Positions 17,811-26,156 of a stretch of 64,000 nucleotides of DNA are shown here, piece by piece. Every line of letters starts with the position of its first letter. Position 1 is the first letter of the stretch. The notes under the pieces are model-generated. The model saw nothing but the letters and a program-made list of their open reading frames with translations. It was not told the origin of the DNA and did not search any database. Source of the DNA: JAWXCM01 sp034408745 (GTDB lineage: Bacteria; Acidobacteriota; Terriglobia; Bryobacterales; Bryobacteraceae); NCBI GenBank assembly GCA_034408745.1, contig JAWXCM010000364.1, forward strand, positions 1 to 64,000. The letters are read 5' to 3'. Position numbers and translations under genes: made by a program.

Positions 17811-18590
17811 ATGGCTTCACCGACGGTTTGCGAGAAATGCAGCGGAACAGGGTACATCGTGGTGGAGCGCGACGGTCTGAGCGGAGCGGAGCGGTGCTCC
17901 TGTTATGCGCAAAGGCGCGCCGAGCGGGTGCTCGCCTCGGCGAACATTCCTCCCAAATTTGCTGACGCAATCTTGGAGAATTTTATACTTCCGGAAGACA
18001 ATCCCACTCAACGGTCAGCTCTTGTTGAAGCGTTTTCACCTGCAAAGCGTTATTCGTGGGAGTTTCCGGATACTAAAAAGCCGGGACTCTTGTTCATCGG
18101 TAATCCGGGGACTGGCAAGACTCATTTGAGCGTCGGCGTGATGAAGCACCTTATTTCGAGAGGGTTTGAGGGGTTGTTTTACGATTACCAACAATTATTG
18201 ACTGATATTCAGCAAAGCTGGAGTCAGCAGGCGGGATCGGACCAGCAAGGGGTTTTCAAGCGAGTGAGGGAAGTCGAGGTGCTTCTGCTGGACGACTTGG
18301 GCGCTCGACGTGCCCTCGACTGGGTTGAAGACGTTGTCACGGAACTCATTACGTTCCGGTATAACCATCGAAAGCCGCTGATTGCGACGACAAACCTTTC
18401 AGAACCCGCGGCCGAGCATGAGGTAGTCGCCGGCAAAACCAAGGGTGGCGTAAATCGGGCTGGGAGAACGTTCGCTGAGATCATAGGCGAGCGCTCGCGA
18501 TCACGGCTTTTTGAGATGTGCAAAATAGTCAAAATGACCGGTATTGAGGATTACAGAATGCGGGGCACCAATCGAGGCTACTTGAGATAG
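17811..18590 (+). CDS. DnaC/DnaI-like AAA+ ATPase with N-terminal zinc finger
   Basis: A 259-residue cytoplasmic ATPase. Cys7-x-x-Cys10 and Cys29-x-Cys31 form an N-terminal zinc-binding module as in DnaI-type helicase loaders. Walker A is GNPGTGKTHL (97-106), Walker B is VLLLDDLGA, sensor 1 is LIATTN, and an Arg-rich IGERSRSRLFEMC supplies the arginine finger. The length and Cys pattern favour a replicative-helicase loader over the IstB transposition helper, and no IstA is nearby. Its A+T content is visibly higher than that of its neighbours, so transfer is possible. It begins 2 bp after the biotin carrier gene and overlaps the convergent hypothetical gene by 13 bp. Confidence 0.8.
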   Translation: MASPTVCEKCSGTGYIVVERDGLSGAERCSCYAQRRAERVLASANIPPKFADAILENFILPEDNPTQRSALVEAFSPAKRYSWEFPDTKKPGLLFIGNPGTGKTHLSVGVMKHLISRGFEGLFYDYQQLLTDIQQSWSQQAGSDQQGVFKRVREVEVLLLDDLGARRALDWVEDVVTELITFRYNHRKPLIATTNLSEPAAEHEVVAGKTKGGVNRAGRTFAEIIGERSRSRLFEMCKIVKMTGIEDYRMRGTNRGYLR

Positions 18591-19279
18591 AAAAGACTGA
18601 GTCGCGGGAGCCCGGCGCTTTCCTGAATACGCCGGTCGAGGTACTGTCGCTCAAGCATCGATATTTGCTCGGCGGACATCTTGCCGCGATACGGACGCAG
18701 GGTGGCCTCCAGTTCTCGACGGTGCCGGAACAAGTCCTCGTCCGACACGCTGGCTCGCACAATGGCGGAGAGCTTCTCTTCGAGTGCGGTGAGGCGCTGT
18801 TCCAGTTGCTCGAGGTCGGTGTAGTGTTCCTCTGCGGCGTCGAATATGGCTTGCAGCGATGCAGTCACCTCAACGAACAGGTCGAGCTTACGCAACGTGG
18901 CGAGGTTCGATTCCAGGTACTGGCGGAGTTCCTCGAGTTCGAAGGGCGCTTTGGCGGGCTCGCGGCGAATAATTACGTTGCCGGCCATGGCGTCCGCCTC
19001 TTCCTGAATTGCCTGCGAGCACCACGCTACCGAGTTAATTAGTTTTCCGCTTTTGGACTTCTTTGAGTAGTGTTTTTCGAATGCGTAGTCGATGCCGCGC
19101 AGCACGGCTTCGAGCGGGATGCCGCCGTTTTTCCAGTTCTCGACGAGCGCCCAGTCGATGGGCGACATTAAAAACAGCCCGGTTCCGCGCGCCCGCTGAA
19201 AATGCTCCTCCACTTCTGTGAAGTAGTTGAAGTAATTCCACGTGGAGCCGGGGTTTATTGCTTCTGATTCCTCTGCCAT
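18578..19279 (-). CDS. Hypothetical protein with coiled coil (233 aa)
   Basis: Not assigned to a family. The N-terminal half (NYFNYFTEVEEHFQRARG, SPIDWALVENWKNGGIP, LEAVLRGIDYAFEKHY) is compact and may bind nucleic acid. The middle (about 120-185) is a predicted helix or coiled coil (DLEQLEQRLTALEEKLSAI). No signal peptide or membrane segment is present. The gene overlaps the start of coaX by 25 bp upstream and the DnaC-like gene by 13 bp downstream. A replication-accessory role is conceivable from the position beside the helicase-loader-like gene, but that is inference only. Confidence 0.7.
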   Translation of the reverse strand: MAEESEAINPGSTWNYFNYFTEVEEHFQRARGTGLFLMSPIDWALVENWKNGGIPLEAVLRGIDYAFEKHYSKKSKSGKLINSVAWCSQAIQEEADAMAGNVIIRREPAKAPFELEELRQYLESNLATLRKLDLFVEVTASLQAIFDAAEEHYTDLEQLEQRLTALEEKLSAIVRASVSDEDLFRHRRELEATLRPYRGKMSAEQISMLERQYLDRRIQESAGLPRLSLFYLK

Positions 19280-20025
19280 ATCAATTGCAGGCCTTCCAGC
19301 GTGAGGTCGGCATCAACCTGCCGGATGAAACGCGAGGTCGGCACGATGAGCTCGGCCTGACCGCCGGTGCCAATTGCTTTGGTCAGGGGACCCAGTTCAC
19401 CGATCATGCGTTCGAGGATGCCGTCAATCATTCCGATCACGCCGTAATAGAGGCCAGACTGCATGCTGCTCACGGTGTTGGTGCCGATGAGCCGGTCGGG
19501 CTGCAGGAAGTCGACCATGGGCAGCCGCGCCGTCTTGGTGAAGAGACCTTGCACGGACATGCCAATGCCTGGGCAGATGAGGCCACCCAGATATTCGGCA
19601 TTAGCGGAAACGGCATCGAACGTGATTGCCGTGCCGAGGTCGACGACAACACAGGGACCGCCGTATTTATGGAGCGCGGCCACGCTGTTTACGATACGGT
19701 CGGCACCTACTTCGCGCGGGTGGTCGTAGAGGATCGTTAAGCCCGTCAGGGTGGTCGACTTGACGAACATGGCCTCGCGGTCGAAATAGCGGCGGCTCAT
19801 GGTGGCCAGCGTGGAATCGAGGGGAGGCACGACGCTGGCTACGATAATGCCGTGCACGTGCTCCAGATCGAGGCCGCCAAGGTCAAACAGATTCCGCAGC
19901 AGGATGCCCCATTCATCGGAGGTCTGATTGTGAACCGTTCGAAGTCGCCAGTGGCGAACCAGGCGGTTGCCGTCGAAGACTCCGACTGTGATGTTGCTGT
20001 TGCCAACGTCGAGCGCTAAGAGCAT
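19255..20025 (-). CDS. coaX: Type III pantothenate kinase
   Basis: A 256-residue kinase for the first step of coenzyme A synthesis, phosphorylating pantothenate. The ASKHA fold is clear: LALDVGNSNITVGVFDG (phosphate 1), YDHPREVGADRIVNSVAA, VVDLGTAITFDAVS (phosphate 2) and the C-terminal AIGTGGQAELI. The length is normal and the ATG at the frame's start precedes the first strand directly. It overlaps birA by 10 bp. CoaX and BirA are often neighbours in bacteria and are sometimes fused. Confidence 0.95.
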   Translation of the reverse strand: MLLALDVGNSNITVGVFDGNRLVRHWRLRTVHNQTSDEWGILLRNLFDLGGLDLEHVHGIIVASVVPPLDSTLATMSRRYFDREAMFVKSTTLTGLTILYDHPREVGADRIVNSVAALHKYGGPCVVVDLGTAITFDAVSANAEYLGGLICPGIGMSVQGLFTKTARLPMVDFLQPDRLIGTNTVSSMQSGLYYGVIGMIDGILERMIGELGPLTKAIGTGGQAELIVPTSRFIRQVDADLTLEGLQLIWQRNQKQ

Positions 20026-20738
20026 TCCGGTCTTACTCCTCCTGCAAGGATGCGGACGAGGGCGCCGTCGTCGCGGCGGAGCATGAGGAACCCGCCTGGA
20101 TCAAGTCCGGCGGTGGTGCCGCGTTGCTGCGTGGGCGGCTCGCCGGCGACAACGCGCCGGCCCTGGACGAAGCTGGATGCGTGGGTAAATGCACGCAGGA
20201 CCGGGTCGGGTCCTCGCGAAAAGAAATTCTCTAAGTGTTCGGCGATTGTACCGATAAGGCAGGTGAGAAGTTCTTCGGGGTTGTGTTCACGGCCGGAGAC
20301 GAGCCGGAGGCTGGTAGCGAGGCCAGCGATGTCATCTGGAAACGAGGTATGGTTCACGTTGATGCCGATGCCGGCGAGCAGGACGCCGTCGGACAATTGC
20401 GCGAGGATGCCGGCGCATTTCTTAGAACCAACGAGGACGTCGTTTGGCCACCGTAAGTCGACTGCGACTCCGGTGGATGTCGCGATGGCTTCGGCGGTCG
20501 CGAGTCCCAGTGCCAGCGTGATGACGGGAAGGCGCGTGGGATCGAGAGTGGGTCGAAGGATCTGCGTGAGGTAGAGACCTGCGCCGGGTTCGGAATGCCA
20601 GGATCGGCCCAGCCGGCCCTGACCCGCGGTTTGTTCGTCCGCCACGACGACTGTACCGTCTGGTGCTCCCTCAGCGGCGAGCTTTGCGGCCAGGAGCATG
20701 GTCGAATCGACGCGCGCAAACCGGTGGATAGGCGGCAT
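20016..20738 (-). CDS. birA: Biotin-[acetyl-CoA-carboxylase] ligase
   Basis: A 240-residue biotin protein ligase that makes biotinyl-AMP and attaches biotin to carrier lysines. FARVDSTM and the ligase loop AGQGRLGRSWHSEPGAGLY are diagnostic, followed by LRWPNDVLVGSKKCAGIL and LLAGIGINVN. The C-terminal SH3-like domain is present (QRGTTAGLDPGGFLMLRRDD). No N-terminal winged helix exists, so it cannot repress the biotin operon as E. coli BirA does. It overlaps coaX by 10 bp and follows nadC after 6 bp. Its likely substrates include the carrier protein at 17.3 kb. Confidence 0.95.
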   Translation of the reverse strand: MPPIHRFARVDSTMLLAAKLAAEGAPDGTVVVADEQTAGQGRLGRSWHSEPGAGLYLTQILRPTLDPTRLPVITLALGLATAEAIATSTGVAVDLRWPNDVLVGSKKCAGILAQLSDGVLLAGIGINVNHTSFPDDIAGLATSLRLVSGREHNPEELLTCLIGTIAEHLENFFSRGPDPVLRAFTHASSFVQGRRVVAGEPPTQQRGTTAGLDPGGFLMLRRDDGALVRILAGGVRPECS

Positions 20739-20744
20739 GGCGGG

Positions 20745-21581
20745 TCAGTCGAGCTCGATACGGAAGTTGTAGTTGATGGACCGAGCCTGGTGCGTGATGG
20801 CGCCGCTCGACACAAAGTCGGCGCCTGTTTCCGCGTAGGCTGCGACAGTTTCGAGGTTGATATTGCCGGACAGCTCCACGGTAGCTCGGCCGCCGATGTG
20901 TGCGATCCAGTCTCGTGCGATTGCCGGGGAGAGGTTGTCCAGAAGGAGGTGCTTCGCGCCGGAATCGAGCGCTTCGTTGAGCTCGGCGAGGGTCCGGACT
21001 TCGATTTCGACGGCGAGAGATGTGTCTGCGAATCGTTCGAGTGCCGCGCGCACCCCGCCTGCGGCGGTGATGTGGTTGTTCTTGATGAGGACAGCGTCCC
21101 AGAGTCCGATTCTGTGGTTGGTCACGCCGCCCGCGGCAGCTGCCAGTTTTTCCAGTCGGCGGAACCCAGGCGTCGTTTTGCGCGTGTCGAGAACACGGCA
21201 TCTGGTGTGTGTGACCGACTCGGCGTACCTGCGTGCAAGCGTCGCCACACCGCTGAGGCGCTGGAGGAAATTCAGAGATGTGCGTTCACATTCCAGCAGA
21301 GTACGAGCTCGTCCGCGAACGCGGGCAACGGCGAGGCCGGGAGCGGCGATGTCGCCGCTGGATCGCAGCAACTCGATGCTGTCGACTCCGCCGCGTGCCT
21401 CGAAGATCAGCGGCAGCAGTTCGACTCCCGCCACCACGGCGCCTTCGCGGGCAAAGTACCGACCTTCCGCCATGCGGTCGGCAGGGATGCAGGTCTCGGT
21501 GGTGATGTCGCCCGTGCCGATGTCCTCCGCCAGCGCGAGCGCGATCAGCTGGCGAATCTCGGGGTGGTCCCAGCGGTTCAC
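20745..21581 (-). CDS. nadC: Nicotinate-nucleotide pyrophosphorylase (carboxylating)
   Basis: A 278-residue enzyme converting quinolinate and PRPP to nicotinate mononucleotide in NAD synthesis. Typical segments are EDIGTGDITTETCIPA, ECERTSLNFLQRLSGVAT, VLDTRKTTPGFRRLEK, NHRIGLWDAVLIKNNH, VEIEVRTLAELNEA and LLLDNLSP. The start overlaps the valS stop by 4 bp (ATGA), so translation is probably coupled. The chain valS-nadC-birA-coaX-hypothetical reads as one transcription unit. Confidence 0.96.
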   Translation of the reverse strand: MNRWDHPEIRQLIALALAEDIGTGDITTETCIPADRMAEGRYFAREGAVVAGVELLPLIFEARGGVDSIELLRSSGDIAAPGLAVARVRGRARTLLECERTSLNFLQRLSGVATLARRYAESVTHTRCRVLDTRKTTPGFRRLEKLAAAAGGVTNHRIGLWDAVLIKNNHITAAGGVRAALERFADTSLAVEIEVRTLAELNEALDSGAKHLLLDNLSPAIARDWIAHIGGRATVELSGNINLETVAAYAETGADFVSSGAITHQARSINYNFRIELD

Positions 21582-24253
21582 TGCAGAGACTCTCGGAGTT
21601 TGCCGAGCTGTGCCTGGTATTCGCCCAGCTTCTGCCGGATGGTGTCGACCACGTGTGCCGGAGCTCGTCCCATGAACTTGTCGTCGCCCAGCTGGCGTTC
21701 CTGGTTGGCGATCTGCTTCTCCAGGTTGGCGATTTCTTTTTCGACTCTTTGGTGGTGCGTGGCGGCCTGTTCGGCGCTTACCTGGATTACGAGATCAAAC
21801 TCGGGTGTAGAGCGTTTCACGCCCGCGACACCCGCCAGGGATTCGAGAACGCGCAGCCGCAGTCCGCCGAGCTTTTCGATGGGCAGCACCTGAGTCGCGG
21901 CCACGTTGCGGGCTGGCTCACGGACCACCAGCACCGCGTCGACGGTCGATTTCGGATCCAGTTTCAGATCCGCGCGAACCTCACGCGCCGCCGAGATGAT
22001 GCCCTGCAGGATGCTCATCTCATACTCGGCTTCAGGAGCTGCCGCTTCCGGGTTGTACTGCGGGTAGTTCGCCAGAGCGATGGATTCCGGACGGTCGGTA
22101 CAGCCGGCGGCCAGACGCTGCCAGAGCTCCTCGGTAAGGAATGGCATCACCGGATGCAGGAGGCGCAGCGCCATCTCATACACGGTGAGCAGGTTCCGCC
22201 AGTGCGAGTTGATGCCGGAGCCGTCCTCGAGACGAAGTTTCTTCAGCTCCAGGTACCAGTCGCAGAACTCGTGCCAGAAGAAGCCCCACAGGGTCTGCGC
22301 GACTTCATGGAAGCGGTAGGTCTCGACGGCGCGGTTCACCAGTTCGGCGCACCGGTTGAGTCGGCTGAAAATCCAGCGGTCTTCGAGCGGCAGTTCGAAA
22401 CTGTGCTGAAGTCCCTGCGGCAGACAGCAATTCAATTCGCGAGGGAGCCACAGCCCGACCTCCGACGCTTCCATGCGCATGAAGATCAGGCGCGAAGCGT
22501 TCCAGATCTTGTTGGCGAAGGCTCGGGCGCTCTCAATGCGGTCCGTGCCGATGGTGATGTCCGTGCCCGGGGCGGCGCCCATCATGAGCGCCATTCGGAC
22601 CGCGTCGGTGCCGTACTTTTCGGTTACCTCCAGCGGGTCGATGACATTGCCCTTCGTCTTGGACATCTTTTGCCCTTCGGCGTCGCGAACCATGCCGTGA
22701 AGGTAGACCTGATGGAACGGCACTTCGCCCATACATTCGAGGCCCATCACGATCATGCGGGCGACCCAGAAGAACAGGATGTCGAAGCCGGTGATCAGCA
22801 GCGACGTCGGGTAGTACGTCGCGAGGTCTTCCGTCCGATCGGGCCAGCCGAGCGTGGAGAATGGCCAGAGACCGGAGCTGAACCAGGTGTCGAGCACGTC
22901 GGAATCCTGCCGGAGTTCCGTCGAACCGCATGTGCCGCAAGCCGTTGCGTCTTCGCGCGAGACGGTGATGTGTCCGTTCGGGCAGTGCCAGGCCGGAATG
23001 CGGTGACCCCACCACAACTGGCGCGAGATGCACCAGTCACGGATGTTGTACATCCACTCGTAGTAAGTCTTGGTCCAGTGCTCGGGGATGATCTGGATGC
23101 GACCGTCTTCCACCACCTTGATGGCGGGTCCGGCCAGCGGCTTCATCTTCACGAACCACTGCGTGGACACCAGCGGCTCGACCGGCGTTTTGCAGCGCTG
23201 GCAGCGGCCCAGCGGCAGCTTATGGTCGTCGATGCGGACCAGAAGTCCGAGTTCGGTAAGGTCGGCGACGATCCTCTTGCGGGCCTCGAAGCGGTCGAGT
23301 CCGACATACTTCCCGCCCGCCGCGGTGATCTTTGCGTGCTCGTCGATCACCTTGATGAATGGAAGATTGTGGCGCTTGCCTGCTTCGAGGTCGTTCGGGT
23401 CGTGCGCGGGCGTAATCTTGACGACGCCGGTACCGAAGGTCGGATCGGCCATCGGGTCCAGGATGATGGGGATCTCGCGATCCATTAACGGCAGACGCAC
23501 CGTTTTTCCGTGCAGATGTGTGTAGCGGGCGTCGTCCGGATTCACCGCGACGCCGGTGTCGCCGAGCATTGTTTCCGGGCGCGTTGTGGCGACGATGAGC
23601 TTCTCGTCGGAGCCCGTTACCGGGTAGGCGATGTGCCACAGATGGCCTGCGGTTTCCTCGTGGACCGTTTCCAGATCCGAGATGGCTGTCTGGCAGCGAG
23701 GGCACCAGTTGACCATGTACTCGCCGCGGTAGATCAGGCCTTTTTCATACAGTCGAACGAAGATTTCGCGGACCGCGCGGGACAGGCCGGGGTCCAGGGT
23801 GAAGCGCTCCCGGCTCCAGTCGCAGCTGGTACCGAGGCGGATCATTTGCTTTTTGATCGTGCCGCCGGATTCGGCCTTCCACTGCCACACGCGTTCTTCG
23901 AATGCCTCGCGGCCGAGGTCATGCCGAGTCTTGCCTTCGGCCGCCAGCTGGCGTTCGACGACCATCTGGGTCGCGATGCCCGCGTGATCCATGCCCGGGA
24001 GCCACAGGGTGTTGTCTCCGCGCATCCGGTGCCAGCGTATGGCCACATCGATTTCGGTGTGGTTGAGCATGTGGCCCATGTGCAGGACACCGGTGACGTT
24101 GGGCGGAGGGATGACTACCGAAAAGGTATGGCCTCCGCTGCGGGCTTTTGCGCGGAAGATCCCACGGTCGATCCACCACTGAGCCCAGGACGGCTCAAAT
24201 CGTTGAGGCTCATAGACTTTTTCGATCTGCATGGGAAATTTTGAGTTTAACAT
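21578..24253 (-). CDS. valS: Valine-tRNA ligase
   Basis: An 891-residue class I synthetase. The HIGH-type motif is VTGVLHMGHML near residue 50, the KMSKS-type motif is GQKMSKTKGNVIDP, CP1 editing contains ATTRPETMLGDTGVAVNP, and a C-terminal coiled-coil arm starts near residue 820. CPRC and CGTCG cysteines suggest a zinc knuckle. ATG 24253 opens the frame, but ATG 24232 (MQIEKVYEPQRFEPSW) fits homologues equally well; neither has a clear Shine-Dalgarno. First gene of the minus-strand housekeeping cluster. Confidence 0.97.
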   Translation of the reverse strand: MLNSKFPMQIEKVYEPQRFEPSWAQWWIDRGIFRAKARSGGHTFSVVIPPPNVTGVLHMGHMLNHTEIDVAIRWHRMRGDNTLWLPGMDHAGIATQMVVERQLAAEGKTRHDLGREAFEERVWQWKAESGGTIKKQMIRLGTSCDWSRERFTLDPGLSRAVREIFVRLYEKGLIYRGEYMVNWCPRCQTAISDLETVHEETAGHLWHIAYPVTGSDEKLIVATTRPETMLGDTGVAVNPDDARYTHLHGKTVRLPLMDREIPIILDPMADPTFGTGVVKITPAHDPNDLEAGKRHNLPFIKVIDEHAKITAAGGKYVGLDRFEARKRIVADLTELGLLVRIDDHKLPLGRCQRCKTPVEPLVSTQWFVKMKPLAGPAIKVVEDGRIQIIPEHWTKTYYEWMYNIRDWCISRQLWWGHRIPAWHCPNGHITVSREDATACGTCGSTELRQDSDVLDTWFSSGLWPFSTLGWPDRTEDLATYYPTSLLITGFDILFFWVARMIVMGLECMGEVPFHQVYLHGMVRDAEGQKMSKTKGNVIDPLEVTEKYGTDAVRMALMMGAAPGTDITIGTDRIESARAFANKIWNASRLIFMRMEASEVGLWLPRELNCCLPQGLQHSFELPLEDRWIFSRLNRCAELVNRAVETYRFHEVAQTLWGFFWHEFCDWYLELKKLRLEDGSGINSHWRNLLTVYEMALRLLHPVMPFLTEELWQRLAAGCTDRPESIALANYPQYNPEAAAPEAEYEMSILQGIISAAREVRADLKLDPKSTVDAVLVVREPARNVAATQVLPIEKLGGLRLRVLESLAGVAGVKRSTPEFDLVIQVSAEQAATHHQRVEKEIANLEKQIANQERQLGDDKFMGRAPAHVVDTIRQKLGEYQAQLGKLRESLQ

Positions 24254-24440
24254 GCCGCCAAATTCAGAGACGGTTCGAGCGTGCTGTCAGCCCAGCCTGG
24301 ACCTCTGAAGACATTATAGATTTATAACCGTTAATGTGTTAATGTTTCGTCGGAATACTAATTGGCGTGCCGACAATAACCGGCATGTTCACTTCTTCCC
24401 CTCGAAAACCAACGTTCTCTGACACGAGCTGAACGCTCAG

Positions 24441-24500
24441 CCCGGAAGGGAATCTGCGCGTGCCTGCCACATGGTGCGCCCCTTCGGGTAAGGAGGCTCT
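24441..24500 (+). promoter_or_regulatory. Structured leader hairpin directly before a strong Shine-Dalgarno
   Basis: CCCGGAAGGG (24441-24450) can pair with CCCCTTCGGG (24479-24488), 9 of 10 positions including one G-U, enclosing 28 nt with a possible inner GCGC helix. The stem ends 1-2 nt before AAGGAGG (24490-24496), which is followed by the ATG at 24501. It could mask or expose the ribosome site. It does not match any riboswitch consensus I know. Confidence 0.4.
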
Positions 24501-25154
24501 ATGACAGCCAGAGCTGCTGCGGCAACTCTTCTGGTTTTATTCGCATGTTTATTACAGGTTCCCTGAGCCTCGGCGGGGGTTATAACCCCTGTTTCTCACG
24601 GCGATGGCATGGTTGGGCGTGACTGGTATAGCAATCCCAACTCTTACTGGGTAGCCGATTCCGCCCAGACAATCGATGTATATCACGACGGCGGGAACCG
24701 GTGGTGGTACAGGGGTATGGTGTTCTTCGACATCAACAGCCTGGTGGGAAGCACACTTGATCCCGGCAGCGTCAGCTACCATTTTTATTCCTTCGGATTT
24801 TCCGGCGTTTCTCTTCAGTATGCGAATGTGAGTGGCACTGAGCTTACCACCGCTTACGGCCAGCTCAGTGGTAGTCCGGTTGCCTCCCTGGACGGTACTA
24901 CGGGGTGGCGGGTATACGATGTGACCTCCTTGCTGCAGTCGAGCATCGACACCAATCACCGGTATGTAGCGCTGGTTTTCAACGCCACGACCAACTATGG
25001 CGGTGGCTCGCTGGCTGCAGTCGACGACAGCGCGAACCGGGGTTCGTACCTCACCACGCCTGGCGGTGATGCAGTCCCTGAGCCGACGACCCTTGCTCTG
25101 GGAAGCTTCGGGCTGGTGAGTGTATGGATTCTTCGGCGTCGCCGACGCGCGTGA
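24501..25154 (+). pseudogene. PEP-CTERM protein gene with in-frame stop inside the signal peptide
   Basis: ATG 24501 has a near-perfect AAGGAGG. It encodes a signal peptide (MTARAAAATLLVLFACLLQV) and then meets TGA at 24564-24566. The same frame continues without further stops through a beta-rich domain (GRDWYSNPNSYWVADSAQ onwards) to a PEP-CTERM tail: VPEPTTLALGSFGLVSVWIL, then RRRRRA. Such tails are exosortase-type sorting signals. A restart at ATG 24609 would give a 181-residue protein with no signal peptide and no Shine-Dalgarno. So the gene is probably a recent nonsense mutant, unless this is a base-call error. No exosortase gene is in the window. Confidence 0.7.
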
Positions 25155-25162
25155 GATAAGGG

Positions 25163-25239
25163 TGGTGCGCCCGGAGAGATTCGAACTCCCGACCTACTGG
25201 TTCGAAGCCAGTTGCTCTATCCGGCTGAGCTACGGGCGC
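25163..25239 (-). tRNA. tRNA-Arg (anticodon TCG)
   Basis: Reading the minus strand, the acceptor stem GCGCCCG pairs with CGGGCGC, followed by A and an encoded CCA (25163-25165). The D arm is GCTCAGCCGGATAGAGC, the anticodon arm is ACTGG-CTTCGAA-CCAGT with anticodon TCG, and the T arm is CGGGAGTTCGAATCTCTCC-like with the TTCGAAT loop. The mature body without CCA is 74 nt (25166-25239). It decodes CGA. Confidence 0.95.
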
Positions 25240-25302
25240 ATGGCCGCATGGTAACATGCTGCCCACGCTGGGGAAATGGTTTTCGCCAGCGAGCAGCACG
25301 GG

Positions 25303-25324
25303 GGGCTAAGCCCGGGCTAAGCCC
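25303..25324. repeat. Tandem 11-bp quasi-palindrome
   Basis: GGGCTAAGCCC occurs twice back to back (25303-25313 and 25314-25324). Each unit is GGGCT-A-AGCCC, so the pair can form one long hairpin with A-A mismatches. The surrounding 25240-25520 stretch holds no gene that I can support. It lies upstream of the minus-strand tRNA-Arg. Function unknown. Confidence 0.5.
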
Positions 25325-25523
25325 TCCGTTACGCCCGCCGGACCAGCCACGCGAGGGCGGCGGATCCGCCAACCAAACAACGCGGTGCTTGACGGCTCTG
25401 GCACCGGGTTCGCTCCCACTACCCCGGTCAGACCGTATGAGAAATCGTACGTGGAATCGCAATCCGTGATCGGAGTGACTCCACCCTGCTCCCGTGGTGG
25501 CGCTCAGGTAAGGCTCGGCCCCG

Positions 25524-25900
25524 CTAATAATGTGTGCGATGTTCGTCCAGTACGTCCCCCGGAGCCAGCGGCAGGTCGGAAACAGCAACCGAACCGCGAT
25601 AGAAATTAGCGCTCCCGCCCTGATAGTACGGATTGTTGTTGGCGACGGGACTGAAAGTCATGTTCGCAGTCCCCGATGCGACAAGGCTGCCGAGGTTGCC
25701 CTGCGAGATGCCTGCCGAATTTCCCATGTGGCGGAAGCAATTGACGGTGGGCCCCCATTGGCGAGTGTCATCCAGGTGCCGGACATGGTCTGAATAGTCC
25801 AGCCGCCCTGGTTTAGAAAATGTGTGTCGTTGGCAATGCCGTTCTGGAACAAGGTGGCACCCGAAACGAATGGTGCGGGAGGTGTCTCATAAGCGAGGGC
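25524..25900 (-). pseudogene. Frameshifted remnant of a secreted beta-rich protein
   Basis: Two overlapping minus-strand frames read as one protein. The first is LFQNGIANDTHFLNQGGWTI, QTMSGTWMTLANGGPP, SIASATWEIR (to about 25700). It is continued in another frame by AGISQGNLGSLVASGTANMT, FSPVANNNPYY and GSVAVSDLPLAPGD. A single-base indel near 25700 joins them. The 5' side shows a signal-peptide-like PLALAYETPP but no good start codon, and the 3' side stops early. The composition resembles extracellular Acidobacteria or cyanobacterial surface proteins; a PEP-CTERM link is only a guess. Confidence 0.5.
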
Positions 25901-25961
25901 GAGAGGAAATGAGGGGCAATGGCGCGGCGCCTGGCCGCAAACCTCGTGCTAACATGCTGCC

Positions 25962-26156
25962 GTGACTGAAGAAAAAACGCGGGCCTGCGCTGCCTGCGGA
26001 CAACCCATACCGCCGAAAGCGAAGCTCGCTGGGGTCAGGGTCGGGAGCGGGCAACTGGCTCTGCTGCTGGGTGGCGAACCGGCGGCGCAGCCCCAGTCGG
26101 CCGAAATTTGCCTGTCGTGCCGAATCATCCTTTCGGAGCGGGAGAAGGGCCGATGA
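25962..26156 (+). CDS. Small zinc-ribbon-like protein (64 aa)
   Basis: The protein has two Cys pairs, CAAC (residues 9-12) and CLSC near residue 52, separated by a basic and hydrophobic stretch: a probable zinc knuckle. No membrane segment is present and the function is unknown. Its stop codon overlaps the start of the CYTH gene (ATGA at 26153-26156), so the two are translationally coupled and probably act together or are at least co-expressed. The start is the first codon of a GTG-type frame with no strong Shine-Dalgarno. Confidence 0.6.
   Translation: MTEEKTRACAACGQPIPPKAKLAGVRVGSGQLALLLGGEPAAQPQSAEICLSCRIILSEREKGR

Noticed and set aside
17811..18590. IstB transposition helper (IS21-type element)
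   Set aside because: The N-terminal Cys pattern fits DnaI-like loaders, and no IstA transposase or inverted ends are nearby.
20595..21893. Long plus-strand open frame (432 codons) across birA and nadC
   Set aside because: It is antisense to two clearly recognised genes, and its protein has no recognisable motif and odd composition.
21653..23488. 611-codon plus-strand open frame
   Set aside because: Antisense shadow of valS; high G+C makes long opposite-strand frames common here.
24441..24500. c-di-GMP (GEMM) or other known riboswitch
   Set aside because: The stem lacks the conserved GEMM motifs and any other consensus known to me; kept only as an unassigned hairpin.
24564..24566. TGA as a selenocysteine codon in the PEP-CTERM gene
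   Set aside because: It falls at the end of a signal peptide, where selenocysteine would make no sense, and no SECIS-like hairpin lies just after it.
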